In this document: piece by piece, positions 1 through 7,241 of the stretch
Layout: every line of letters begins with the position of its first letter
How positions within the stretch are numbered: position 1 is the first letter of the stretch
Origin: Rhodospirillaceae bacterium
GTDB taxonomy: Bacteria > Pseudomonadota > Alphaproteobacteria > GCA-2731375
Direction of reading: 5' to 3'
Assembly: GCA_018667855.1 (NCBI GenBank)
Contig: JABIRL010000158.1
Coordinates: 1-36,867 of the forward strand
DNA length: 36,867 bases
The notes under the pieces: model-generated
Databases searched by the model: none
Seen by the model: the letters and a program-made list of their open reading frames with translations, nothing else
What the model was told of the DNA's origin: nothing
Program-made: the position numbers and the translations under genes

Positions 1-60
1 CCCAAATGAGGACCCAAATGAGGACCCAAATGAGGACCCAAATGAGGACCCCAATAAGGA
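1..60. repeat. 12-bp tandem repeat, about five units, at the window edge
   Basis: Four exact copies of CCCAAATGAGGA (1-12, 13-24, 25-36, 37-48) are followed by a diverged fifth copy CCCCAATAAGGA (49-60) and by CCC at 61-63. The array starts at base 1, so it may continue to the left. No convincing gene covers it. It lies downstream of the tRNA-Leu gene, which is on the minus strand. It could be a variable-number repeat or the tail of a gene outside the window. Confidence 0.9.
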
Positions 61-134
61 CCCATGTCAAAGGCCCGGCAGGTGGCCCATTTCACATCAT
101 TCCCTACCCCTGAACGCCGGGCAAATGAAGGGAA

Positions 135-221
135 TGGTGCCCAGGAGAAGACTCGAACTTCCACGGGGTTACCCCCACTAGCACCTGAAGCTAGCGCGTC
201 TGCCAATTCCGCCACCTGGGC
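135..221 (-). tRNA. tRNA-Leu (anticodon CAG)
   Basis: On the minus strand the sequence starts with GCCCAGG and ends with CCTGGGC followed by A and an encoded CCA, giving a 7-bp acceptor stem. The anticodon loop TTCAGGT is closed by the stem CTAGC/GCTAG, so the anticodon is CAG and the tRNA reads CTG. A long variable arm (GTGGGGGTAACCCC region) marks it as a class II tRNA, as expected for leucine. The T loop TTCGAGT is present. Length is 87 nt including CCA. Confidence 0.97.
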
Positions 222-235
222 CTCAGGGCGGCATC

Positions 236-262
236 GATATAGCGCGGACCGGACCTTGTCAA
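236..262 (-). promoter_or_regulatory. Likely sigma70-type promoter of tRNA-Leu
   Basis: On the minus strand there is a perfect -35 box TTGACA (262-257), a 15-bp spacer and a -10-like TATATC (241-236). The -10 box ends 14 nt before the tRNA 5' end, which fits a short leader. The spacer is shorter than the usual 17 bp; an alternative -10, TATCGA, would give 17 bp but matches less well. Confidence 0.55.
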
Positions 263-406
263 GGGACCTCGCCGTTGGAATGAAGGAACAATTTTTTCGC
301 CCTTGCGCACCTGTTCCCGAATGCTTCTTTTTGGCCGCCAACGAAGGGGCTGTTCTTGCAATGGCGATTATTGGTATAAGGCTGCAGTTACAAAATGCGA
401 GGTAAG

Positions 407-1351
407 ATGGGCAAGGTAACAGTCATCGGCGGCGCCGGCTTTCTGGGCCGGTATCTGATCAGACGCTTGGCGGAACAAGGCCACGGGCTGCGTGTCGCCG
501 TACGCGATCCGGAGGCGGCGAGTTACCTCAAACCCATGGGCGATGTGGGCCAGGTACAACCGATCCAGGCCAATATCCGTAACCAAGCCTCGATCGCCCG
601 GGCCGTGGACGGCGCCGATATGGTGGTCAATCTGGCCGGCGTGATGTTTCCCGGTGGCGCGCAAAGCTTTCAGGCGGTGCATGAATATGGCGCCGAGACG
701 GTGGCCACGGCGGCGGCCAGCGCCGGTGTGGGGCGCCTGCTGCATATTTCAGCCCTGGGGGCGGCTGACGACAGCGAAAGCAAATATGCCCGCAGCAAGG
801 CCGTCGGTGAAGCGGCTGTGCGGGAAGCCTACCCCGATGCCACGATCATCCGGCCGGCAACGGTATTTGGGCCGGAGGACAAATTCTTCAATCTGTTTGC
901 CTTGATCGCGTCCCTGTCACCCGTGATGCCGCTTCTTGGCGGCGGGCACAACCGCATGCAGCCTGTCTATGTGGGCGATGTAGCGAAAGCCATGGCCGCT
1001 TTGTTGCGGGACGAGGCCCCCGTGGGCGGCACTTACGAGCTGGGCGGCCCGCAGGTATTGACCATGGCGGAATTGATGGTCATGGTCTGCGAGCAGACGG
1101 GCCGTAATCGCCTGCCCGTGCCCCTGCCCTATGCCCTGGCCAAGGTGTATGCGTTTTTCCTGCAGCTAACGCCGTGGCATATCCTGACCGTGGATCAGGT
1201 GGAATTGTTGAAATCTGACAATGTAGTCAGCGGCGATCTGCCCGGACTAGCGGACCTTGGTGTGACGCCGACCGCCCTGGCAGCCGTGCTGCCCGGTTAT
1301 TTGCACCGCTACCGCAAGGCGGGACGTCTGCCATCCATTGAACAAGCCTAG
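407..1351 (+). CDS. NAD(P)-binding epimerase-like protein, complex I NDUFA9 family
   Basis: A 314-residue extended-SDR protein. The N-terminal Rossmann motif G-G-A-G-F-L-G is at residues 8-14, and a Y127-x3-K131 pair fits the SDR catalytic dyad. The overall pattern (V-I-G-G-A-G-F-L-G-R-Y start, I-R-P-A-T-V-F-G-P-E-D motif, Q-P-V-Y-V-G-D-V segment) matches the alphaproteobacterial NDUFA9-like group, related to a mitochondrial complex I accessory subunit; the substrate is unknown. I chose ATG 407 because GAGG lies just upstream; ATG 395 in the same frame has no ribosome site. The last base pairs overlap the converging SDR gene: the palindrome CTAG at 1348-1351 supplies TAG to both strands. Confidence 0.85.
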   Translation: MGKVTVIGGAGFLGRYLIRRLAEQGHGLRVAVRDPEAASYLKPMGDVGQVQPIQANIRNQASIARAVDGADMVVNLAGVMFPGGAQSFQAVHEYGAETVATAAASAGVGRLLHISALGAADDSESKYARSKAVGEAAVREAYPDATIIRPATVFGPEDKFFNLFALIASLSPVMPLLGGGHNRMQPVYVGDVAKAMAALLRDEAPVGGTYELGGPQVLTMAELMVMVCEQTGRNRLPVPLPYALAKVYAFFLQLTPWHILTVDQVELLKSDNVVSGDLPGLADLGVTPTALAAVLPGYLHRYRKAGRLPSIEQA

Positions 1352-2223
1352 GTCTCTTCAGGCGGTTCCAATTCCAGATCCAGATGCTCGCGCAGGGCCT
1401 GGTAATAGTCCGGGTCGGCCAGACCGCCCAGGGCGACGAAGTCCTCATCACTCATGTCCGCCCGGCGGGCAATAGCCTGGGCGCCGAAACCGACGGCATA
1501 GCGCAGCTTGGGCTGTTCGCTGGTCAGGGCCTCGGCAATCGTCTCGGCCAAGCGTTCGGCCGGCGTGGCGACGGCGACACCAACATTGTAGAAACGGCCA
1601 TTTCGCCGCATGGCCGGCTTATAGGGCGAGGCCCGGTCGTAATGCACGGGCGTGTTGTCAAAGATGGCGGAGGCAGTAACGCCGGGTTCGATGATCGCCA
1701 CTCGAATGCCGAAGGGCGCGACTTCCTGGGCCAGGGATTCCGAAAATGCTTCTATGGCGAATTTGGAGGCGCAATAAGCCGCCTGATTGGCCCAGGCGAT
1801 GCGCCCCAGCAGGGATGACAGATTTATGATGGCGCCGCGGCCCCTCTCCCGCATGCCCGGCAGCACGGCCTGGGTGAGTTTTACCGGGCCCCAGTAATTA
1901 GCCTCGAACAGGGCGCGATGTTCATCTTCCGGATAAGTCTCGATCGGGGAGGAGGAGGACAGGCCCGCGTTGTTGATCAGGACATCGATGCGGCCCTCGG
2001 CCGCGATGATCCGCTCTATGCAGGCCAGCATGGATTGGTTATCGGAAACATCCAGGGTTTCCACCACCAGATCCAGATTTTCCGCCGCCGCGCCGGCCCG
2101 CAGTGCGTCCCCCTTTGCGGTGTTGCGCATGCTGGCATAGACCTTGTAGCCCCGCCGCGCCAGATGCAGGGCGGCGGCCTGGCCAATACCCGTGCTGGTC
2201 CCCGTAATCAAACAAACTTCCAT
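1348..2223 (-). CDS. Short-chain dehydrogenase/reductase (SDR), classical type
   Basis: A 291-residue classical SDR. It has the cofactor motif T-G-T-S-T-G-I-G at residues 7-14, the structural N-N-A-G at 84-87, catalytic Ser in the S136-S137 pair, and Y150-x3-K154 (Y-C-A-S-K). It is therefore expected to be an active NAD(P)-dependent oxidoreductase; the substrate cannot be told. GGAGGAATTC directly before ATG 2223 is a strong ribosome site and fixes the start. It lies 16 nt after uppP on the same strand and probably shares its transcript. It converges on the epimerase gene with overlapping stop codons. Confidence 0.9.
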   Translation of the reverse strand: MEVCLITGTSTGIGQAAALHLARRGYKVYASMRNTAKGDALRAGAAAENLDLVVETLDVSDNQSMLACIERIIAAEGRIDVLINNAGLSSSSPIETYPEDEHRALFEANYWGPVKLTQAVLPGMRERGRGAIINLSSLLGRIAWANQAAYCASKFAIEAFSESLAQEVAPFGIRVAIIEPGVTASAIFDNTPVHYDRASPYKPAMRRNGRFYNVGVAVATPAERLAETIAEALTSEQPKLRYAVGFGAQAIARRADMSDEDFVALGGLADPDYYQALREHLDLELEPPEET

Positions 2224-2239
2224 GAATTCCTCCGTCTAT

Positions 2240-3040
2240 TCAGGTGTAAACCCAATACAGCAGACCCGCGCCGAGGATCAGGCGATAGATCACGAACGGC
2301 GTATAACTGGCGTGGTGCAGCCAACGCATCATCAGGGCAATGGCCAGCAAGGCGGTGCCAAAGGCCAGCGCGGCGGCAATCAGGGCGTCCAGACCCAGGG
2401 CCAGGTGGCCGCTTTGCACCACTTCGAGGCTTTGATAGCCACCGGCCGCCAGAATGATCGGGATCGACAGCAATAGGGAGATATGCGCCGCGTCCTCACG
2501 CTCGTAACCCAGGGCCCGGGCGGCCGTGATAGTAATTCCGGATCGGGAAGTGCCGGGGATCAGGGCCAGGGTCTGGGCTAGGCCGATAAACAGAATGCCG
2601 CCAAAACTCAATTGATCAACCCGATTTACCCGCAGACACAACCCGTCCACGGCCCACAGCAGGACGCCGAACAGGACTGTCGCCCAGGCGATGATCAGGG
2701 GTGAACGCAATTGTTCCAGATAACCCTGGCTGGCCAGATAATACCCAACCGCCAGCGCCGGCACGGTGCCGAGAGCGATTTGCATGGAGAGCCGCGCGCC
2801 GGGCGTGATATTGCCGCCTGCCAGTTCGAACAACCCCACCACCATGGCGCCCACGTCCCGGCGAAAATACAACAGCACCGCGCCCAGGGTGCCCAGATGC
2901 ACGGCGATATCGACGGTTGGGCCCTGGTCGGGCCAATCGCCGGCTAGGGGCACAAGGATCAAATGCGCCGATGATGAAATGGGCAGAAATTCCGTCAGCC
3001 CCTGGACCATGGCGACGACTATCAAATGCAGCAATGTCAC
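2240..3040 (-). CDS. uppP: Undecaprenyl-diphosphate phosphatase
   Basis: An integral membrane phosphatase of the BacA/UppP family that recycles undecaprenyl pyrophosphate to the monophosphate lipid carrier for peptidoglycan and other surface glycans. The family motif Q-G-L-T-E-F-L-P-I-S-S-S-A-H is at residues 13-26 and the second motif P-G-T-S-R-S-G is present in the middle, with several hydrophobic helices around them. I chose GTG 3040 because GGAG lies 7 nt upstream and the protein then starts a few residues before the first membrane helix, as in the family (266 residues, normal length). A longer frame to 3094 adds a non-conserved N-terminus. It is divergent from the 2OG oxygenase gene. Confidence 0.95.
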   Translation of the reverse strand: MTLLHLIVVAMVQGLTEFLPISSSAHLILVPLAGDWPDQGPTVDIAVHLGTLGAVLLYFRRDVGAMVVGLFELAGGNITPGARLSMQIALGTVPALAVGYYLASQGYLEQLRSPLIIAWATVLFGVLLWAVDGLCLRVNRVDQLSFGGILFIGLAQTLALIPGTSRSGITITAARALGYEREDAAHISLLLSIPIILAAGGYQSLEVVQSGHLALGLDALIAAALAFGTALLAIALMMRWLHHASYTPFVIYRLILGAGLLYWVYT

Positions 3041-3125
3041 ATGAAAACTCCGTCCCGGCCCCCATCGGGGATGGCTGATTCGCGTATCCGCCACAGTGCC
3101 ACAACAGCGGACTTATTACACCATA

Positions 3126-3156
3126 ACCGGCCACCAAAACCGGCCACCATTACCGG
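3126..3156. repeat. 13-bp tandem duplication in the uppP/oxygenase intergenic region
   Basis: ACCGGCCACCAAA (3126-3138) is followed directly by ACCGGCCACCATT (3139-3151) and the beginning of a third unit, ACCGG (3152-3156). It lies between the divergent starts at 3040 and 3192, so it may sit in promoter or leader DNA. No function can be assigned. Confidence 0.7.
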
Positions 3157-3191
3157 ATAGCGCCCAGGGAAAGACCCGGCTACAAGAGAGC

Positions 3192-3905
3192 ATGGATAAC
3201 CGGACAACAGAACAGCTCGCGGCCCTTGATTGGGGCGCCATGGCGGCACAGATCGACGAAACCGGCTATGCCCGCACGGGGCCGCTGCTGAGCGTGGAGG
3301 CATGTGCCGGCCTGATCGCGCTGTATGATCAAGATGCCCGGTTTCGCAGCACGATCGAAATGTCGCGCTATCGCTTTGGCGAGGGGCAATACCGCTATTT
3401 CGACAATCCCCTGCCGCCCCTGGTCGCCGGGCTGCGCAACGACCTGTATTGCCACCTGGCACCCATCGCCAACCGCATGGCTGCCCGGTTGCCCGGCGAA
3501 CAGACGTTCCCCGCCGATCTGAAGGCCTACCAGCGTATTTGTCATCAAGCGGGCCAGTTGCGACCGACGCCCCTGTTGCTGCGCTACGAAGCGGGCGGAT
3601 ACAACCGCCTGCACCAGGATCTCTATGGCGGTGAAAATTTCCCTCTGCAGGCTGTGTTCCTGTTGAGTAGGCCGGGGGAGGACTTCACGGGCGGTGAGTT
3701 CCTGTTGCTGGAAAACCAACCCCGAGCCCAGTCCATCGGCCAGGCCATCGCCCCCGTGCAAGGCGAAATGCTGATAATTCCGGTTAAGGAACGACCCGTT
3801 GCGGGCAAGCGCGGCGATTATCGCGCGCCCATGCGCCATGGCGTGAGCCGCATTCACACCGGCCTGCGCTATACCATGGGCATGATCTTCCACGATGCCG
3901 AATAG
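3192..3905 (+). CDS. 2OG-Fe(II) oxygenase
   Basis: A 237-residue cytosolic protein with the double-stranded beta-helix signature of 2-oxoglutarate/Fe(II) dioxygenases. The iron ligands are H141-x-D143 (R-L-H-Q-D) and H216 (M-R-H-G-V), and R226 ten residues later is the expected 2-oxoglutarate-binding arginine. The order and spacing look like the bacterial COG3826-type group; the substrate is unknown. ATG 3192 follows an AAGAGAG ribosome site; an upstream frame to 3096 lacks one. It ends inside a 12-bp tandem duplication that repeats the stop codon (3894-3917). It converges with the alkyltransferase-like gene. Confidence 0.85.
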   Translation: MDNRTTEQLAALDWGAMAAQIDETGYARTGPLLSVEACAGLIALYDQDARFRSTIEMSRYRFGEGQYRYFDNPLPPLVAGLRNDLYCHLAPIANRMAARLPGEQTFPADLKAYQRICHQAGQLRPTPLLLRYEAGGYNRLHQDLYGGENFPLQAVFLLSRPGEDFTGGEFLLLENQPRAQSIGQAIAPVQGEMLIIPVKERPVAGKRGDYRAPMRHGVSRIHTGLRYTMGMIFHDAE

Positions 3906-3917
3906 GATGCGGAATAG
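3894..3917 (+). repeat. 12-bp tandem duplication carrying a stop codon
   Basis: GATGCCGAATAG (3894-3905) is followed directly by GATGCGGAATAG (3906-3917), with one mismatch. The first unit ends with the oxygenase stop TAG; the second places another TAG in the same frame 12 bp later. Confidence 0.85.
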
Positions 3918-3942
3918 GGCGGGGCGAAACGGAAATCTCGAT

Positions 3943-4386
3943 CTAGAGGTTCCAATTCACCCAGGCCCCGCGTTTGCCCTTGCGTTGGCTGCGCAGGATC
4001 AAATCTTCGATGTCGTAGCCGTTTAGCTCAAGCCATTGCAACGACGGCCCGGGCCAAGCGACCGCCGGCAGGTCGACCCGGCCTTGGCGGTCAAGCCGTA
4101 CGCCCTCGACCCGAAGGCGACGCTTCTGCTCCGGATCCGGGCCGCCGTGGCGCCGGATGGCAATCTTGCCTTGGCTATTTATGATGCGGTGCCAGGGCAC
4201 ATCGGAGCCCATGGGCAGGGTGGCCATGGCGCGCCCGACCCGCCGTGCCGTAATGACCCCGGCAACCAGCGCCACCTGGCCATAGGTTGCCACCCGTCCA
4301 ACCGGGATCTGCCGCGCCACCTGATAGATTCGCGCTTCAAGCTCCCCCGACGGCAATTTTCCCACAGTTGCTTCCGACGGCGCCAT
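3943..4386 (-). CDS. Alkyltransferase-like (ATL) protein of the MGMT family
   Basis: A 147-residue protein with the DNA-binding domain of O6-alkylguanine-DNA alkyltransferases: R-V-A-T-Y-G-Q-V-A at 31-39, the A-R-R-V-G-R-A helix at about 47-53 and P-W-H-R-I-I at 64-69. The alkyl-accepting cysteine of P-C-H-R is replaced by W65. Proteins of this kind (such as E. coli YbaZ) bind O6-alkylguanine without repairing it and hand the lesion to nucleotide excision repair. ATG 4386 is preferred; a TTG at 4398 in frame right after AAAGGG is a less likely alternative. The gene is divergent from the metallophosphoesterase gene. Confidence 0.88.
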   Translation of the reverse strand: MAPSEATVGKLPSGELEARIYQVARQIPVGRVATYGQVALVAGVITARRVGRAMATLPMGSDVPWHRIINSQGKIAIRRHGGPDPEQKRRLRVEGVRLDRQGRVDLPAVAWPGPSLQWLELNGYDIEDLILRSQRKGKRGAWVNWNL

Positions 4387-4512
4387 ATCGGTTCCCAAGC
4401 CCTTTCCCGCTCATCAGTTAAGCCGAGGCCATTTTAGCTCGACCCGGCATTTGCAGCATCATAGCCTTTATAGACCTCCGGGAATCGGAACAAGAAAAGG
4501 AAAGTGACGAGA

Positions 4513-6507
4513 ATGCCCCATCACATAAGCGAAGAGCATCTTTTCACCTTCGCCGTCATCGCCGACACCCATGTCACCGAGGAGGAAGCTTCAGCTATCG
4601 GCGGATACGATGTGGACACCGTGAAGCTGGGCGCGGCGCGATCAGCCTATGTGGTTCGCGAGCTCAATCGTCTGGCGCCCGATTTCGTTGTTCATCTCGG
4701 CGACATCACGCACCCCGAACCGGGCACGCCAGCCTATGAAGATTCGGCGGAACGCTTCCACTCGGTGTACGAAGCGCTCGAATGCCCCCTGTATCTGGTG
4801 GCCGGAAATCACGATATCGGCGAAAAAGCCTATGGTGGTGAACCCCTGCCGCCTCAGCAAACGCAGCTCACTGTCAACGATGACATGATCGCTGAATATG
4901 AGCGGCATTTTCAGGCCCAGTATTATTCCTTCGAACACCAGGACTGCCTGTTCGTGATCATAAACGGCATGATCGTCAACTCCGGCCTGGACTGTGAGGC
5001 GCAACAGCGTAAATGGCTGGAAGCTCTGCTAGCGGAAAACCAGGGCCGGCGCGTCTTCATGTTCTCGCATTACCCAGCCTATCTGTCTCGCCCGGATGAG
5101 CCCGGCCACTATGACGCCACGGACGAGCCGGGTCGGTCATGGCTGCTGGGGATATTGGAGCGCCACAAGGTCGAAGCCTTTTACGCCGGGCATGTCCATA
5201 ACTTCTTTTTCAACCGCCATGGCGCGACCAGTTGTTACGTGCTGCCGTCGGTCTGTTTCCTGCGCCATGACTACCACGAGCTGTTTCGCATCGCGCCGGG
5301 CATGAAACAGGGGCGGCACGACGGCGCCAAGCTTGGCTATGCCGTTGTCCAGGTGCATGACGAGGGGCATCTTAGTCACATCATCCGCACCCATGGTCGG
5401 ACCGATGACCCGGCCGGGGAGGTCGAACATGCTCTGCCGCTGGTTCACGGTCTGGCATCGAGGGGCGGCGGTGTCGGCCTCGATCTGCGTCAACCCTGGT
5501 GCGACAGTGCCAACATACCCACCCCCTGGGGGCTGGATGTCTTTAGACGCAAGCGGGTCCGCAACGACTATCCGCTGTTAGCCCTGTGGGAGATGGGGGT
5601 TCGAAATCTGCGGGTGCCGCTCGACGATCTCGCTGATGCGGAGACGCGCGGCCGCATGGCCGAACTGGCGGCGCTCGGCCACCGCTTCACCGCCTATTCC
5701 TACGGATTGCCCAAGGGCGCGGCGCGGCAGGCGCTGTCCGATCATGGCCACATATTGAGCGCCTGGGAAGTCATCGCGCCGACCACCAGTGCGCCCGGTT
5801 TACTCGCTGACATTGCCGCGCTGAAGGGCGGGACGGCGGTCCTATTCAACGCTTACCGGGCGGATGTGAAGACGTTCAGCGGCAGCCATGGTTTGGGCGC
5901 CGACGAGCGCGGCACGGTCGAGGCGCTGCTTGCCCTCGACGGCGCGAAAGCGGCCATCGACGGCTTGGTCTTTGGCATCGGTTGGCGGGAAGCACCGGTG
6001 CCGGCCATGATCGCGGCCCGGAACAGCGTCGCCGGGTTGGGAGTCATGGCGGCGGTCCATGTGCAGTTCGCCCACCGCAAGCCCCTTGACCAGGATGAAA
6101 CCGCGCGCCACGACGACAACCGTATCGCCGAGGCCGTGCTCGGCGCCCTGGCCCACGATGATATGGCGGTATACCTTGATAATTTCACCGGTATCGATCG
6201 GGGCTATTATTTCAGTGGCGGCCTGGTTGATGGGCTTTACAACCCACTTTCCGGCGCCCACATCGTTCGCCAACTACATGCCGCATTGCCGGATGGCTGC
6301 CAAATCGGTGCGATGAATAAAAATGGTAACGACCGGTCTATTGAGTTGCGGGAACCCGATGGCGCCTTGCTTTTGCCTGCGACCGATCCCGACCCGGCCA
6401 CGCTGCAATCCGCGCCATCGCGCGCAAAGACGCGCTGGATCGATCTGGCCAGCGGAAATACGGCGCCAGAGGGACTCATAGGTCCCACCCTGGTAATTCT
6501 GAACTAG
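4513..6507 (+). CDS. Two-domain calcineurin-like metallophosphoesterase
   Basis: A 664-residue protein. Residues about 10-300 form a calcineurin-like phosphoesterase with all metal-binding motifs: D18-x-H20, G-D64, G-N99-H100-D101, S185-H186 and G226-H227-x-H229. It should hydrolyse a phosphoester with two metal ions; the substrate is unknown. No signal peptide is seen, so it is probably cytosolic. Residues about 320-664 form a second region that I do not recognise. Its alternating helices and strands (for example L-D-N-F-T-G-I-D-R-G-Y-Y-F-S-G-G) could be a barrel fold, but this is a guess. ATG 4513 or the in-frame GTG at 4504 could be the start; both lie after AAAAGGA. No close operon partner. 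Confidence 0.8.
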   Translation: MPHHISEEHLFTFAVIADTHVTEEEASAIGGYDVDTVKLGAARSAYVVRELNRLAPDFVVHLGDITHPEPGTPAYEDSAERFHSVYEALECPLYLVAGNHDIGEKAYGGEPLPPQQTQLTVNDDMIAEYERHFQAQYYSFEHQDCLFVIINGMIVNSGLDCEAQQRKWLEALLAENQGRRVFMFSHYPAYLSRPDEPGHYDATDEPGRSWLLGILERHKVEAFYAGHVHNFFFNRHGATSCYVLPSVCFLRHDYHELFRIAPGMKQGRHDGAKLGYAVVQVHDEGHLSHIIRTHGRTDDPAGEVEHALPLVHGLASRGGGVGLDLRQPWCDSANIPTPWGLDVFRRKRVRNDYPLLALWEMGVRNLRVPLDDLADAETRGRMAELAALGHRFTAYSYGLPKGAARQALSDHGHILSAWEVIAPTTSAPGLLADIAALKGGTAVLFNAYRADVKTFSGSHGLGADERGTVEALLALDGAKAAIDGLVFGIGWREAPVPAMIAARNSVAGLGVMAAVHVQFAHRKPLDQDETARHDDNRIAEAVLGALAHDDMAVYLDNFTGIDRGYYFSGGLVDGLYNPLSGAHIVRQLHAALPDGCQIGAMNKNGNDRSIELREPDGALLLPATDPDPATLQSAPSRAKTRWIDLASGNTAPEGLIGPTLVILN

Positions 6508-6602
6508 GAGACCGAGTCTGTCCCCATAGAACCGGAACCAGAGTTTGCGATCCCTGGTCCTCGAATGACGGCTCCCGACGAAAGAGCATCGTTTGTCGTT
6601 TT

Positions 6603-6625
6603 GGACGAAACGTCCGCAATAATAT
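6603..6625 (+). promoter_or_regulatory. Possible promoter with palindrome ahead of the Nudix gene
   Basis: TAATAT (6620-6625) is a good -10 candidate. Just upstream is the inverted repeat GGACG-AAA-CGTCC (6603-6615), placed where an operator between -35 and -10 would be. No good -35 box is found at 17 bp. If used, transcription would start about 9 nt before ATG 6641, giving a nearly leaderless mRNA, in line with the missing ribosome site. Confidence 0.35.
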
Positions 6626-6640
6626 ACCCTCGCCGCCATT

Positions 6641-7168
6641 ATGATATCGCCACCGCAACCGACCATCACGTCGCAATCGGGCAGCCGGGTTTTCGCCTGC
6701 TTTCCCGCCGCCGTTCTGACCATTGTGCTGAATGACCAGGATCAGGTTCTGCTGCTGTGTCATCCCGACCGGCCCGGCAGATGGGAAGTGGTCAACGGCG
6801 CGCTGGAGGCCGGCGAAACCGTCTGGGACGGCGCCCTGCGGGAATGCCATGAGGAACTGGGTGGTGAAGTGAAAATTCGCCCCATCACCGCCCTGCATGC
6901 CATGACCGTCGCCTATGACGATGCGGTGCCCAACATGATCTCGTTGATTTTTGTCGCCGCCTACGAGGGCGGCGCGGTGCGGCCCGGCGACGACATGGCG
7001 GGCAGCGCCCAGCAATGGGCCGATATTGACGATGTGGTGGCGGGCAAGGTCGACGTCATCGTCCCCCGTAGCCAGCCCTGGCTGTTCAGCCGCGCCCGGG
7101 AGGTCTATCAACTTTGGCAAGCCGACCGGGTAGACTTGCAGATCCCGTTATCCGCCCCCCATAAATGA
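6641..7168 (+). CDS. Nudix hydrolase
   Basis: A 175-residue protein with a complete Nudix box at residues 53-75: G53, E59, R67-E68, E71-E72 and G74 follow the pattern G-x5-E-x7-R-E-U-x-E-E-x-G-U. These residues bind the metal ions for hydrolysis of a nucleoside diphosphate linked to another group. The substrate cannot be predicted. ATG 6641 has no clear ribosome site upstream; a very short leader is possible. It ends 73 nt before the selenoprotein candidate on the same strand, so the two may be co-transcribed. Confidence 0.9.
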   Translation: MISPPQPTITSQSGSRVFACFPAAVLTIVLNDQDQVLLLCHPDRPGRWEVVNGALEAGETVWDGALRECHEELGGEVKIRPITALHAMTVAYDDAVPNMISLIFVAAYEGGAVRPGDDMAGSAQQWADIDDVVAGKVDVIVPRSQPWLFSRAREVYQLWQADRVDLQIPLSAPHK

Positions 7169-7241
7169 AGACGACTTTTTCTTCACATCGCCGCGCCAAT
7201 AGGCGACAGTATCGGGCAAGTGACCAATGGAAGGAAACGAA

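Noticed and set aside
1-60. CRISPR array at the left edge
   Set aside because: The units are only 12 bp and directly adjacent, without spacers, and no cas gene is present.
64-405. Open frame of 113 codons over the tRNA-Leu gene
   Set aside because: It runs antisense through the tRNA and has no recognisable protein pattern or ribosome site.
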